Shown piece by piece: positions 56,323-64,000 of a DNA stretch of 64,000 bases. The stretch's first letter is position 1, and each line of letters begins with the position of its first letter. Position numbers and translations under genes: made by a program. The stretch is taken from NCBI GenBank assembly GCA_012719135.1, contig JAAYAW010000073.1, forward strand, positions 56,793-120,792, given 5' to 3'. The notes below the pieces were generated by a model. That model did no database searches and had not been told where the DNA came from. It saw only the letters and a program-made list of their open reading frames with translations. This stretch comes from Chloroflexota bacterium. Its GTDB lineage: Bacteria > Chloroflexota > Anaerolineae > UBA1429.

Positions 56323-56820
56323 TTACTGGAGTTCGGGGAGGCCAGCGTCCAGAACGACGCCCAGCCACTGGCCGATGATCGATGGATCCAGGATATAGAT
56401 CAGCACGCCGGACCCGATCACAATGCCAGCCGCCAGCCACCGGGTGTAGCGGCCGCGCGTCCGCACGATGAGAATGATCGCTGTCACGGCCATCACCACC
56501 GGCCCAACCAGCGTCACGGGCCCGAGGGGGACCGTATACCCAGCGACCACCTCGCTCTCTCGTCCCAGTAGCTGGGCGAGATCCAGATTGACGTCCAGAA
56601 CAAGCAGAAGCGCCTCAAGGATTAGGGCTACCAGCAGAACCCAAGATGCCCAGCGTGTCGTCTCGCCTTCGGTGCGGTAAGCCTCGTAGATCGTTATGGG
56701 CAGCAGCCCGGCGACGGCCCACAGCGGCTCCTTCGTAACGAGGCCCGCGACGGCTCCCGCGGCCATCACGATGCCCGTGCCGACACAGATTGCCGGCGCG
56801 TGTTTGGTTGGTTTGGCCAT
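56323..56820 (-). CDS. integral membrane protein, unknown
   Basis: A 165-residue protein with about five hydrophobic segments (near 11-28, 31-47, 58-75, 97-118, 128-145) and short polar loops. No recognisable family motif. It lies upstream of the MFS gene on the same strand but a terminator-like hairpin separates them. Confidence 0.7.
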   Translation of the reverse strand: MAKPTKHAPAICVGTGIVMAAGAVAGLVTKEPLWAVAGLLPITIYEAYRTEGETTRWASWVLLVALILEALLLVLDVNLDLAQLLGRESEVVAGYTVPLGPVTLVGPVVMAVTAIILIVRTRGRYTRWLAAGIVIGSGVLIYILDPSIIGQWLGVVLDAGLPELQ

Positions 56821-56962
56821 AGGTCCACTCCTGTTGGGTACTCTCGAGGTTCATAGCTTGGCGCAATATAGGCGAGGAAGCAGTGAGCGTCAAGGGCGCT
56901 TGGGGCGTCTCACGGTTCCCCCGGACGAAGGAGTCGCTCTGCTCGGGTGATACCGAAAGTGC

Positions 56963-56992
56963 TTGCAGCACGATGCGCTACCGTTGTATAGT
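56963..56992 (+). promoter_or_regulatory. promoter of the glycerate-kinase-like pair
   Basis: TTGCAG (56963-56968), 18 bp, TATAGT (56987-56992). Leader of about 165 nt; 56821-57167 shows no other gene. Confidence 0.55.
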
Positions 56993-57167
56993 GGCACCGC
57001 TCACGTGTCCCACGCCGGCGTTCGCAGCCGTGGGCACGATCGGGCTGCGATCGTGTCTCTGCGCCGGGAGACTTGTGCGGCGGTCCGCCTGACCGGCCGG
57101 ACGTCTTTCAGGTCAGCATGGCACTGCGTGTCCGCTCGCATCGATCATCAAACTGAGGGTGACGCCC

Positions 57168-58604
57168 ATGGGGATCTTTCGAAACCGAGAGCAACTGCTA
57201 TCACACGGCAATATCGAGGGCCGGCAGATCGTGCTGGATATCCTCGAGGCCGGTTTGGCTTCAGGCGATCCGTACGAGAACGTGAAAAAGGCGCTGCGCA
57301 TCGAGAATGGCAAGCTTCTCATCGGGTCCGACGAGTTTCCGCTGGGGCCGATGACTCGCTGTAGTGCGGCGTATCCGCGGCCGTTTCCGCCCGCACCGCT
57401 CGCCTTTGATCTGGATCGCATCGGCCACATTTATCTGGTGGGCGGAGGCAAGGCGGCCCAGCGTCAGGCCGAGGCCGTGGAAGATATTCTGGGCGATCTC
57501 ATTTGCGAGGGGCATGTGAACGCCAAGAAGGGTGACAGGGTGGCCCTCAAGCGCGCGACGGTGACGCTTGCGGGGCACCCCAATCCGGATGAGGACAGCG
57601 TAGCGGGCGCCCGGCGAATCGTGGAGATCGAGCAGAAGGCACAGCCAGGCGATATCGTCATCATGTCGGAATCCGGGGGCGGCACGGCTCTGATGACGTT
57701 GCCCGCGCCGGGCCTGACATTACAGGACGTCCAGGATACCAACAGAATCCTATATCTCGAGCATGGCGCTCCGATGCCGGTGGCCAACGCTGTTCGGTTC
57801 CTGATCACCACGCTGCGGCAAAAGCACAGTCGCTTTGTCGGCGACGCCACTCTGATCATGCTCTCCACCGATGAGCGCCCGCCCGAGACGCCGGAGGTGC
57901 TCCTCAAGCCCCGGAGTGTGTCGGACGAGTACGAACACGCCATTTACCTACTCAAGGAGTATGGTTGCTGGGATGAGATACCCGAAGCGGTCCGGCAGCA
58001 CCTGTTGCGCAAGGACCCGGCCTATGGGACGCTGCGACAGGAGGAGTGGTACGACAAGCCGCACTTTCGTATTCGGGTGATGGGTCCAGAGTACATGCTG
58101 GAGGCAGCGGAGTTGCGGGCGCGCGCCCTCGGCCTCCAGGGCACCGTTTTGGCATCCTCCATGAGCAACCTCGAAGCGCGCGTCGTGGGCGATGCGATGG
58201 GACATATCGGCAACGAGGTGGCGCGCTATGGGCGCCCGTTCCAGGCTCCCTGTGCGTTCATGCTCGGCGGAGAACTCGTGGTCAACGCCGGGCCCGGCGC
58301 TGGACAGGGAGGACGGAACTCGGAGTTTGTGGTTGGCGCATCGCTTCGGATCGCCGGGAACCGGCGAATCGTGATCGGATCGTCCGATTCCGACGGCAGC
58401 GACGGGCCCACCTGCTACGCCGGCGGCATCGTGGACGGATACACCGTTGAGCGGGCGACGGATGCGGGGCTGGATGTCGGCGAGGCGTTGCGGGCGCACG
58501 ATACCTGCGGTCTGCTCTGCTCACTGGGAGATGCGTTTGATACGGGCATCCTGAAGACCAACGTCCAGGACCTACGGGTCATCTACGTGGGAGCAGAGTC
58601 ATAG
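57168..58604 (+). CDS. glycerate 2-kinase-like protein (DUF4147/MOFRL), copy 1
   Basis: A 478-residue protein of the family that phosphorylates D-glycerate at C2. Motifs: VGGGKAAQ near 91-98, GHPNPDEDS, SGGGTALMTLPAPGLTL, GQGGRNSEFVVGASL in the MOFRL domain, and SDGSDGPTCYAGGIVDG near the end. It is longer than typical GckA (about 420-450) because of an insert around residues 255-310 (KEYGCWDEIPEAVRQHL). ATG 57168 is preceded by GAGGGTG; an in-frame GTG at 57159 is less well placed. Tandem with a close paralogue. Confidence 0.83.
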   Translation: MGIFRNREQLLSHGNIEGRQIVLDILEAGLASGDPYENVKKALRIENGKLLIGSDEFPLGPMTRCSAAYPRPFPPAPLAFDLDRIGHIYLVGGGKAAQRQAEAVEDILGDLICEGHVNAKKGDRVALKRATVTLAGHPNPDEDSVAGARRIVEIEQKAQPGDIVIMSESGGGTALMTLPAPGLTLQDVQDTNRILYLEHGAPMPVANAVRFLITTLRQKHSRFVGDATLIMLSTDERPPETPEVLLKPRSVSDEYEHAIYLLKEYGCWDEIPEAVRQHLLRKDPAYGTLRQEEWYDKPHFRIRVMGPEYMLEAAELRARALGLQGTVLASSMSNLEARVVGDAMGHIGNEVARYGRPFQAPCAFMLGGELVVNAGPGAGQGGRNSEFVVGASLRIAGNRRIVIGSSDSDGSDGPTCYAGGIVDGYTVERATDAGLDVGEALRAHDTCGLLCSLGDAFDTGILKTNVQDLRVIYVGAES

Positions 58605-58809
58605 CCTGGAGCAGGGCACATGCGGGGGGCCGTCGACCGCGCGCGAGGCGCGGATGTGCCTTGCTGGCTAGAGACTCTGAACGAGCGAGGGCAAGCACAG
58701 ACCTTGTGGAGGCCCATTTCCTGGGGTCGGCCGCGTTGGTGAGAGCCTCTGCGTGGAGGCGATCAAGCGGGGTGGGGGGCGGCATCAATTCGGTAGGAGG
58801 GTGGCCTGG

Positions 58810-60249
58810 ATGAGCCTTTTTCGCAACTATGGCCAGCTGTTGTCTCACCGAAACGTCGAGGGCCGGCGCGCGGTGCTGGATATCCTCGAGACGGGAATGC
58901 GTGCTGGAGATCCATACGACAACGTGCGCAAGGCGGTTCGAATCGAACATGGCCAACTCGTCATCGGATCGGAGGACTTTCCTCTGGGCCCAATCGGTGC
59001 CGTCGATCCGTCGCGCCCGCGCCCTTTCCCGCCCGGGCCGATCAGGATCGACTTGGACAGGCTCGGACATATCTATCTCACTGGCGGCGGAAAGGCCGCG
59101 CAACGGGAGGCGCGGGCTCTGGAGGATGTGCTCGGTGACCTGATCACCGCCGGCCATGTGAACGCAAAAAAGGGAGATACGATCGTCCTGAGGCATGCGG
59201 ACGTCACGCTGGCGGGGCATCCCGAACCCGATGAGGACTCGGTGAGCGGGGCTCAGCAGATCGTTGACGTGATGCGTCGGGCGAGGCGTGGGGATATCAT
59301 CTTTGAGTGCGAGTCCGGTGGGGGCACCGCCCTCATCACACTCCCCGCACCCGGGCTAACGCTGCACGACATCCAGGAAGTCACACGGGTGTTCTACCTG
59401 GAGCATGGTGCACCGATCGAGGCCGCCAACGCGGTTCGAACGCTGCTGACCACGCTGCGGCTCAAGCACAGCCGGCACGCGGGAGATGCCATGCTGATTC
59501 AGCTCTCTACGGCAGAGCGTGCAGCGGACAGCCTGGCCATGCTGCCTTCTCCTCCTGGAGTCGCGGACGAGTACGAACGAGCGATCCTGGTGCTCAAGGA
59601 GTATGGATGTTGGGATGAGATTCCCGAATCCGTGAGGCAACACCTGCTGAAGAGGGACCCGGCCTACGGGCATCTGCGCGCTGAGGAGTGGTACGACAAG
59701 CCGCACTTTCGCATCCGGGTGATGGGGCCCGAGTACATGATCGATGCCGCAGAGCGTCGCGCCCGTGAGATGGGCCTGAACTGCGGCGTGCTGGCGATCT
59801 CGCTGAGCAACCTCGAATCGAGCATGCTGGGCGATGCGCTGGGGCAGATCGCCCACGAGGTTGAACGCCATGGCCGCCCGCTGCCGGCGCCCTGCGCTCT
59901 AGTGTTTGGCGGTGAGTGCGTGGTGAACACGGGCCCGAACCCGGGGCTGGGCGGCAGGAACGCCGAGTTCGTGGCCAGCGCATCCATTCGGATCGCTGGG
60001 AGCCAGCGGATCGTGGTGGGCTCGGCCGATTCGGACGGATCCGACGGTCCGACACCCTACGCCGGGGGAATCGTGGATGGCGAGACCTACGGCCGGGCGG
60101 TGAAGAAGGGTATGGATGTCGCGGAGGAGATACGCAAGCACAACACGGCCGCTCTCCTGAGCGCGCTGGGCGATTCGATTGAAACGGGGATCCTGAACAC
60201 AAACGTACAGGACCTTCGTGTGGCCTACATCGCGCCGCCAGCATCCTGA
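58810..60249 (+). CDS. glycerate 2-kinase-like protein (DUF4147/MOFRL), copy 2
   Basis: 479 residues, plainly paralogous to the preceding gene along its whole length, including the middle insert (KEYGCWDEIPESVRQHL) and the motifs GGGKAAQ, SGGGTALITLPAPGLTL, GLGGRNAEFV and SDGSDGPTPYAGGIVDG. ATG 58810 follows GGAGGGTGG; the frame is open upstream without conservation. The 205-bp gap between the copies has no terminator, so they may be co-transcribed. Retention of both suggests different substrates or a hetero-oligomer. Confidence 0.83.
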   Translation: MSLFRNYGQLLSHRNVEGRRAVLDILETGMRAGDPYDNVRKAVRIEHGQLVIGSEDFPLGPIGAVDPSRPRPFPPGPIRIDLDRLGHIYLTGGGKAAQREARALEDVLGDLITAGHVNAKKGDTIVLRHADVTLAGHPEPDEDSVSGAQQIVDVMRRARRGDIIFECESGGGTALITLPAPGLTLHDIQEVTRVFYLEHGAPIEAANAVRTLLTTLRLKHSRHAGDAMLIQLSTAERAADSLAMLPSPPGVADEYERAILVLKEYGCWDEIPESVRQHLLKRDPAYGHLRAEEWYDKPHFRIRVMGPEYMIDAAERRAREMGLNCGVLAISLSNLESSMLGDALGQIAHEVERHGRPLPAPCALVFGGECVVNTGPNPGLGGRNAEFVASASIRIAGSQRIVVGSADSDGSDGPTPYAGGIVDGETYGRAVKKGMDVAEEIRKHNTAALLSALGDSIETGILNTNVQDLRVAYIAPPAS

Positions 60250-60346
60250 GCGCCTGACGCTACCCGGGCGGGGCCGATGACACGGTGCACCCACTGGTGT
60301 GGTGCGCCGATCTCTGAGACTCGAGTTCCGAGATAGCCGGCGCGGT

Positions 60347-63300
60347 TCACCGGCCGTCCAGAGCCGCGCGCACCTTTGCGGCCAGATCCCGGCGTGAGAA
60401 GGGCTTTTGTAGAAAGTACACGCCCTCATCTACGACCCCGTGGTGGGCAATGACATTCGCCGTGTAGCCAGACATGTAGACCGTCCTCATGGCCGGATGC
60501 GCGGCCCGCAGAGCCTCAGCGAGTTGTCTGCCGTTCATCTCTGGCATCACCAAGTCGGTGACCAGGAGGGGGATCCCGCCGTTCTCTTTCTCTGCCAGCC
60601 GCATGGCCTCTGCGGGTGAGCCGGCGGCGAGCACACGGTAGCCAAGCTCCTGCAGCATCTTGGTACCCAACATGAGGATCGCGGCCTCGTCCTCCACGAG
60701 CAGGATCGTCTCTCCCCTGCCTGCGGGTATGGATTGTCCGTCGGCCTGGCTCAGAGCATCACCTTCGCCGACGTATCGGGGCAGGTAGATCCTAAAGGTA
60801 GAGCCCTGGCCAGGCTCACTGTAGACGTTCACAAAGCCCTGGTTCTGCTTGGCGATCCCGTAAACGGTGGGAAGTCCCAGCCCTGTGCCCTCACCCGGGT
60901 TCTTGGTGGTGTAGAATGGCTCAAAGATGTGGCTGAGCGTCTCACGATCCATGCCACTGCCTGTATCGCTCACAGCGAGCATGACGTACTCTCCCGGAAC
61001 AGCCTCTGGATGGGAGGCGCAGTACTCCTCATCGATCACGACGTTGGCCGTCTCGATCGTCACCTCGCCGAATCCGCTGATGGCATCCCGAGCATTTACG
61101 CACAGGTTCGCCAGGATTTGGTCAACCTGGGCCGGGTCGATCTTGATCAGCCAGGATTGGGCGGTGGGGTACCAGCGCAGGTTGATCTCCTCGCCAATCA
61201 GCCTGCGCAGCATTTTCAGCATACCCTCGACAGTATCTGTCAGGCTGAGAGGCCTGGGTGCAACGGTCTGACGCCGTGCAAAGGCCAAAAGCTGCCGCGT
61301 GAGGGCCGCGGAGCGTTCTGCCGCCTTGCGGACTTCGGAGAGATCGGCGTGCAGAGGTTCGCTCTCGTCGATCGATGCGAGAGCCAGCTCCGTGTGGCCG
61401 AGTATGACTGTGAGCATGTTGTTAAAGTCGTGCGCGACTCCGCCGGCCAGCCGCCCAACGGCCTCCATCTTCTGGGATTGGAGGAACTGGGCCTCCAGTT
61501 CGCGTCTCTCGGTGATGTCATGCTCGATTCCGACGATGCCCGTGATCTCGCCGGTGCTGCTCCGCAGCGCGACACGCGTGCTCGAGTACCACCGCGTCCG
61601 GCCTTTGGCATCCACGATCTCTTCCTCTCGTTCCAGGATCGGCTGCCCGGTCCTCAGCAGCGTCTCCTCCACTTCGCGATGGACCTCCGCGCGATCCGGA
61701 GGCAACAGATCCTGGTCAGTCTTGCCCAGCGTCTCCTCCGGGCTGTTGGCGCCAAAGGCCATCGCAGCGGCTTCATTGGTCACGATATAGCGGCCTTGCG
61801 CGTCCTTGACGTAGACGATGTCGGGCATGTTGTCGATAAGCGTGCGCAGCAGCGCACGCTCTTCTGCCTGACGCTCGACCAGCCGCAGTATCTCCGCCTC
61901 CGCCTTTTCTCGTTCCGCGATGTCCATCCGGAGGTCCTCAAGGACGTTAAGCATCGCACTCTGGCTGTCCTGGAGCCGGCGGTTGGCCTCCTGGATCTCG
62001 TCATAGTTGCGCTTACGCTCTGTGATATCCTCCGAGACGCCCAGGATGTAACGAATGGATCCGTCTGCGCTCGCGAGGGGCACCCGCGTTGTACTTGCGA
62101 TGCGGTCGCCCAGTTGCAGGCTGTGCACGGGCTCTTCGCTGCGGTGCAGCCGTTCGCCCAGCGTAATGGCCAGCCGGTCCTCTTCCATGTACAGGGCGGC
62201 ATCGGCGGGGGGGAACAGGTCCATGGCGCTCTGGCCGATGATCCGCTCCCGGGGGAGACCGATCAGTTCCTCTCCCGCTCTGTTGATGTCCACAAAACGC
62301 AACGACTCGGCATCCTTCAGGTACAGCATGACAGGGGTGCTCTCGAGCACGCTGCGCACCAGCGTCTCGCTCTCGCGCAGCTCCTCAGTGCGTTGTTGCA
62401 CGTGCTCCTCGAGCGATTCATTCATGCGTCGGATCGCGAGCATCCTGTCCTGGATGGACTCGGCCATGCGCTTGATGTTTTCTGTGAGGTGTTGGATCTC
62501 CAGCGTGCCGCTCTCGTGCCAGGCTACCCTCTCTCCGGACTCGATGCGCTCGGGAAGGTCATGCGTCTCCGTGGCAAGCTGTTCAAGGCGCGCAAGCATG
62601 CGCTTGCCGATCAGTTCACCCAGGGCGACGGAGAGCACTAGAACCACAAAGATAAGCCAGAACTTGGCCGTGTATGCCTGATAGAGCTCTGCCTGGAAGG
62701 GTGCAACGGGCTGTTCCATCAGCAGCGCCCAGCCGCTACCTTCTCTGATGATGGACTCGAGCACATAGACGGACTTGCCCCAGAGATCCACCGATGACGA
62801 GTTTTCTGGAAGCGACGGGTACCACTGCAGGATGCCATCTGTGGGCGTCGCGGAACCTGTACGGAGCCACGGTGGCAGCGATGCGCCCAGGATCCCCCCT
62901 GGGGTTGCGTACGAACCCTCCCCCAGCGAAAACGACTCGAGGCCGACGAGATCCGTGCGGCTCGTGATGATCACGTTGCGTTCTGCATCCAGGAGGCTGT
63001 AGTCCAGTTGCTGACCCACGGCCACCAGGTTCAGCCGCTGGCGAAGCGACGCCAGATCCAGGACACCTGCGACGGCGCCGGCGAACCCGCCATCATCCCA
63101 CACCGGGGCGATGTACAGGGCGACGGGGCCCTCGTCCCCAAACCGCGATGGCAGGGCATCGGTGAAGAGGGGCGTCTTCGCCGTGACAACGCGAGGCCAG
63201 TAGGGCCTATCAGAAAAGTCTTTGCCGATGTTGGGTCGCCCGAGCTCGTCCTCCGCCGGGGAGTAAGCGACGGCAATGCCGTCGCGATCAAGCAGAGAGA

Positions 63301-64000
63301 AGCGGACAAAGGTGCTATCGGCCAACTGGGCCTGCTCCAGACGGGCCTGCATCTCCTGGGCGGTGAGCCCCTGGGCAAGCTGGGCCAGCAAGGCCACGGT
63401 GGTCTCCCGATCCGCGAGCCAGCGCTCCAGGTCGCCACGTCCGTTGCTGATGCTGGTCATCAGAGACGCGCGGATGCGCTGATCGAGCGAACGCAGGTCG
63501 CGCCTCCCCTCGAGGGCTGTGGATGCGATGGCAAGCAGGACGATGCACAGCGCGACCACGCAGGCCATGGCCTCCCGCAGGGACACTTTGCGCCTGGCAA
63601 GGAGCCAGCCCCCCATACAGAAAACGAATCGGGCGAGGAGTGCGTTCGCCACGCCGTTGGTGGCCTGCTTGGCCATCAGGAACCAGGCCACATCGGAGGG
63701 CACGTTCGTGAGTGCTCTGAAGGAGAGGTAGCCAAGCGGTATGCCCAGGATCAGCCAATAGGCCAGATCGATGGCGACCAGGTGAGGTCGCCGGCGAGTG
63801 ACAAACCAGCCGACGCACGCGATCTCGCCGCCCATCGTGATGAGAGCAACCGGGTGATTCCACGAGAACAGAGTGTAGCTGGCGATGATCAGCCCGGCGA
63901 GAATGCCGGGCCACATTCCAAACGCCTGCAGCGCCAAGAGGGCGAAAAAGCTGCCAAACAGGAACTGTGCATTGACGATCGAGAGGCCATAGCGATTGCC
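60347..64000 (-). CDS. hybrid sensor histidine kinase, 5' end beyond the window
   Basis: The frame is open to the window edge, so the N-terminus is missing. In order: a multi-helix membrane region (NRYGLSIVNAQFLFGSFFA onward), an extracytoplasmic double-Cache-like sensor (DFSDRPYWPRVV), a membrane helix and a HAMP-like segment. Two PAS/PAC domains follow (STPVMLYLKDAE; NMPDIVYVKDAQ). HisKA has H-box GGVAHDFNNMLTVI. The ATPase domain has N-box NLCVNARDAI, DTGSGM and GEGTGLGLP. The C-terminal receiver has LLVEDE, phospho-acceptor Asp in VTDLVMPEMNG and Lys in QKPFS. The ligand is unknown and no separate regulator gene is visible. Confidence 0.92.
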   Translation of the reverse strand, partial: GNRYGLSIVNAQFLFGSFFALLALQAFGMWPGILAGLIIASYTLFSWNHPVALITMGGEIACVGWFVTRRRPHLVAIDLAYWLILGIPLGYLSFRALTNVPSDVAWFLMAKQATNGVANALLARFVFCMGGWLLARRKVSLREAMACVVALCIVLLAIASTALEGRRDLRSLDQRIRASLMTSISNGRGDLERWLADRETTVALLAQLAQGLTAQEMQARLEQAQLADSTFVRFSLLDRDGIAVAYSPAEDELGRPNIGKDFSDRPYWPRVVTAKTPLFTDALPSRFGDEGPVALYIAPVWDDGGFAGAVAGVLDLASLRQRLNLVAVGQQLDYSLLDAERNVIITSRTDLVGLESFSLGEGSYATPGGILGASLPPWLRTGSATPTDGILQWYPSLPENSSSVDLWGKSVYVLESIIREGSGWALLMEQPVAPFQAELYQAYTAKFWLIFVVLVLSVALGELIGKRMLARLEQLATETHDLPERIESGERVAWHESGTLEIQHLTENIKRMAESIQDRMLAIRRMNESLEEHVQQRTEELRESETLVRSVLESTPVMLYLKDAESLRFVDINRAGEELIGLPRERIIGQSAMDLFPPADAALYMEEDRLAITLGERLHRSEEPVHSLQLGDRIASTTRVPLASADGSIRYILGVSEDITERKRNYDEIQEANRRLQDSQSAMLNVLEDLRMDIAEREKAEAEILRLVERQAEERALLRTLIDNMPDIVYVKDAQGRYIVTNEAAAMAFGANSPEETLGKTDQDLLPPDRAEVHREVEETLLRTGQPILEREEEIVDAKGRTRWYSSTRVALRSSTGEITGIVGIEHDITERRELEAQFLQSQKMEAVGRLAGGVAHDFNNMLTVILGHTELALASIDESEPLHADLSEVRKAAERSAALTRQLLAFARRQTVAPRPLSLTDTVEGMLKMLRRLIGEEINLRWYPTAQSWLIKIDPAQVDQILANLCVNARDAISGFGEVTIETANVVIDEEYCASHPEAVPGEYVMLAVSDTGSGMDRETLSHIFEPFYTTKNPGEGTGLGLPTVYGIAKQNQGFVNVYSEPGQGSTFRIYLPRYVGEGDALSQADGQSIPAGRGETILLVEDEAAILMLGTKMLQELGYRVLAAGSPAEAMRLAEKENGGIPLLVTDLVMPEMNGRQLAEALRAAHPAMRTVYMSGYTANVIAHHGVVDEGVYFLQKPFSRRDLAAKVRAALDGR

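Noticed and set aside
60734..62641. 635-codon open frame antisense to the sensor kinase
   Set aside because: Shadow of a GC-rich gene whose real frame holds all kinase motifs; no ribosome site or domain in the antisense product.

Overview
The window is about 60% GC bacterial chromosome, densely coded, with near-consensus sigma70 promoters (TTGACN, 17 bp, TAnnnT) before most transcription units. I see no phage, insertion sequence or CRISPR array. A complete LysW-dependent alpha-aminoadipate (AAA) lysine operon, a Re-citrate-synthase-like gene, Opp-type transporters and several sugar-isomerase TIM barrels together suggest Chloroflexota (Anaerolineae/Dehalococcoidia side). That placement is inference; no rRNA marker is present.

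Layout. 1-3300: proton-pumping pyrophosphatase and a PHP-domain phosphoesterase. 3469-3545: tRNA-Pro(GGG). 3618-12998: the lysine operon lysW-hcs-lysT-lysU-hicdh-lysX-lysY-lysZ-lysJ-lysK, preceded by a trp-type attenuator with a 31-codon leader peptide carrying a Lys-rich run. 13050-16118: Mrp ATPase and a pterin cluster (PTR1/FolM-like reductase, folB, folE). 16239-21381: a nucleotidyltransferase/degenerate phosphomutase fusion, amidohydrolase, ssb, a small HTH protein. 21605-23995: ROK sugar kinase and a Re-citrate-synthase-like enzyme behind a leader with an intrinsic terminator. 24383-36124: a sugar or sugar-acid catabolic block (HpcH/HpaI aldolase, three TIM-barrel isomerases, IlvD/Edd dehydratase, Gfo/Idh/MocA oxidoreductase) with an OppBCDF transporter that has no visible binding protein. 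37170-40043: FtsX/MacB-like permease. 40196-43815: selenium locus. A lipoprotein MsrA whose catalytic residue is encoded by in-frame TGA is divergent from yedE, a SirA/YedF-like gene and a class-V desulfurase. 43938-46990: DegT aminotransferase and an ABC-2 exporter. 47411-51913: GH42 beta-galactosidase (one-base frameshift) and GH31 alpha-xylosidase. 52006-56820: TypA/BipA, a zinc-ribbon protein, an MFS carrier and a membrane protein. 57168-60249: two tandem DUF4147/MOFRL glycerate-2-kinase-like genes. 60347-end: a hybrid sensor kinase running off the window.

Most notable: (1) a selenocysteine MsrA lipoprotein, missed by ordinary ORF calling because TGA splits it, with a SECIS-like hairpin just downstream and selenium genes alongside; (2) a fully readable lysine attenuator controlling the LysW operon; (3) a possible second attenuated leader before the Re-citrate-synthase-like gene; (4) a carbohydrate module whose substrate is unknown.
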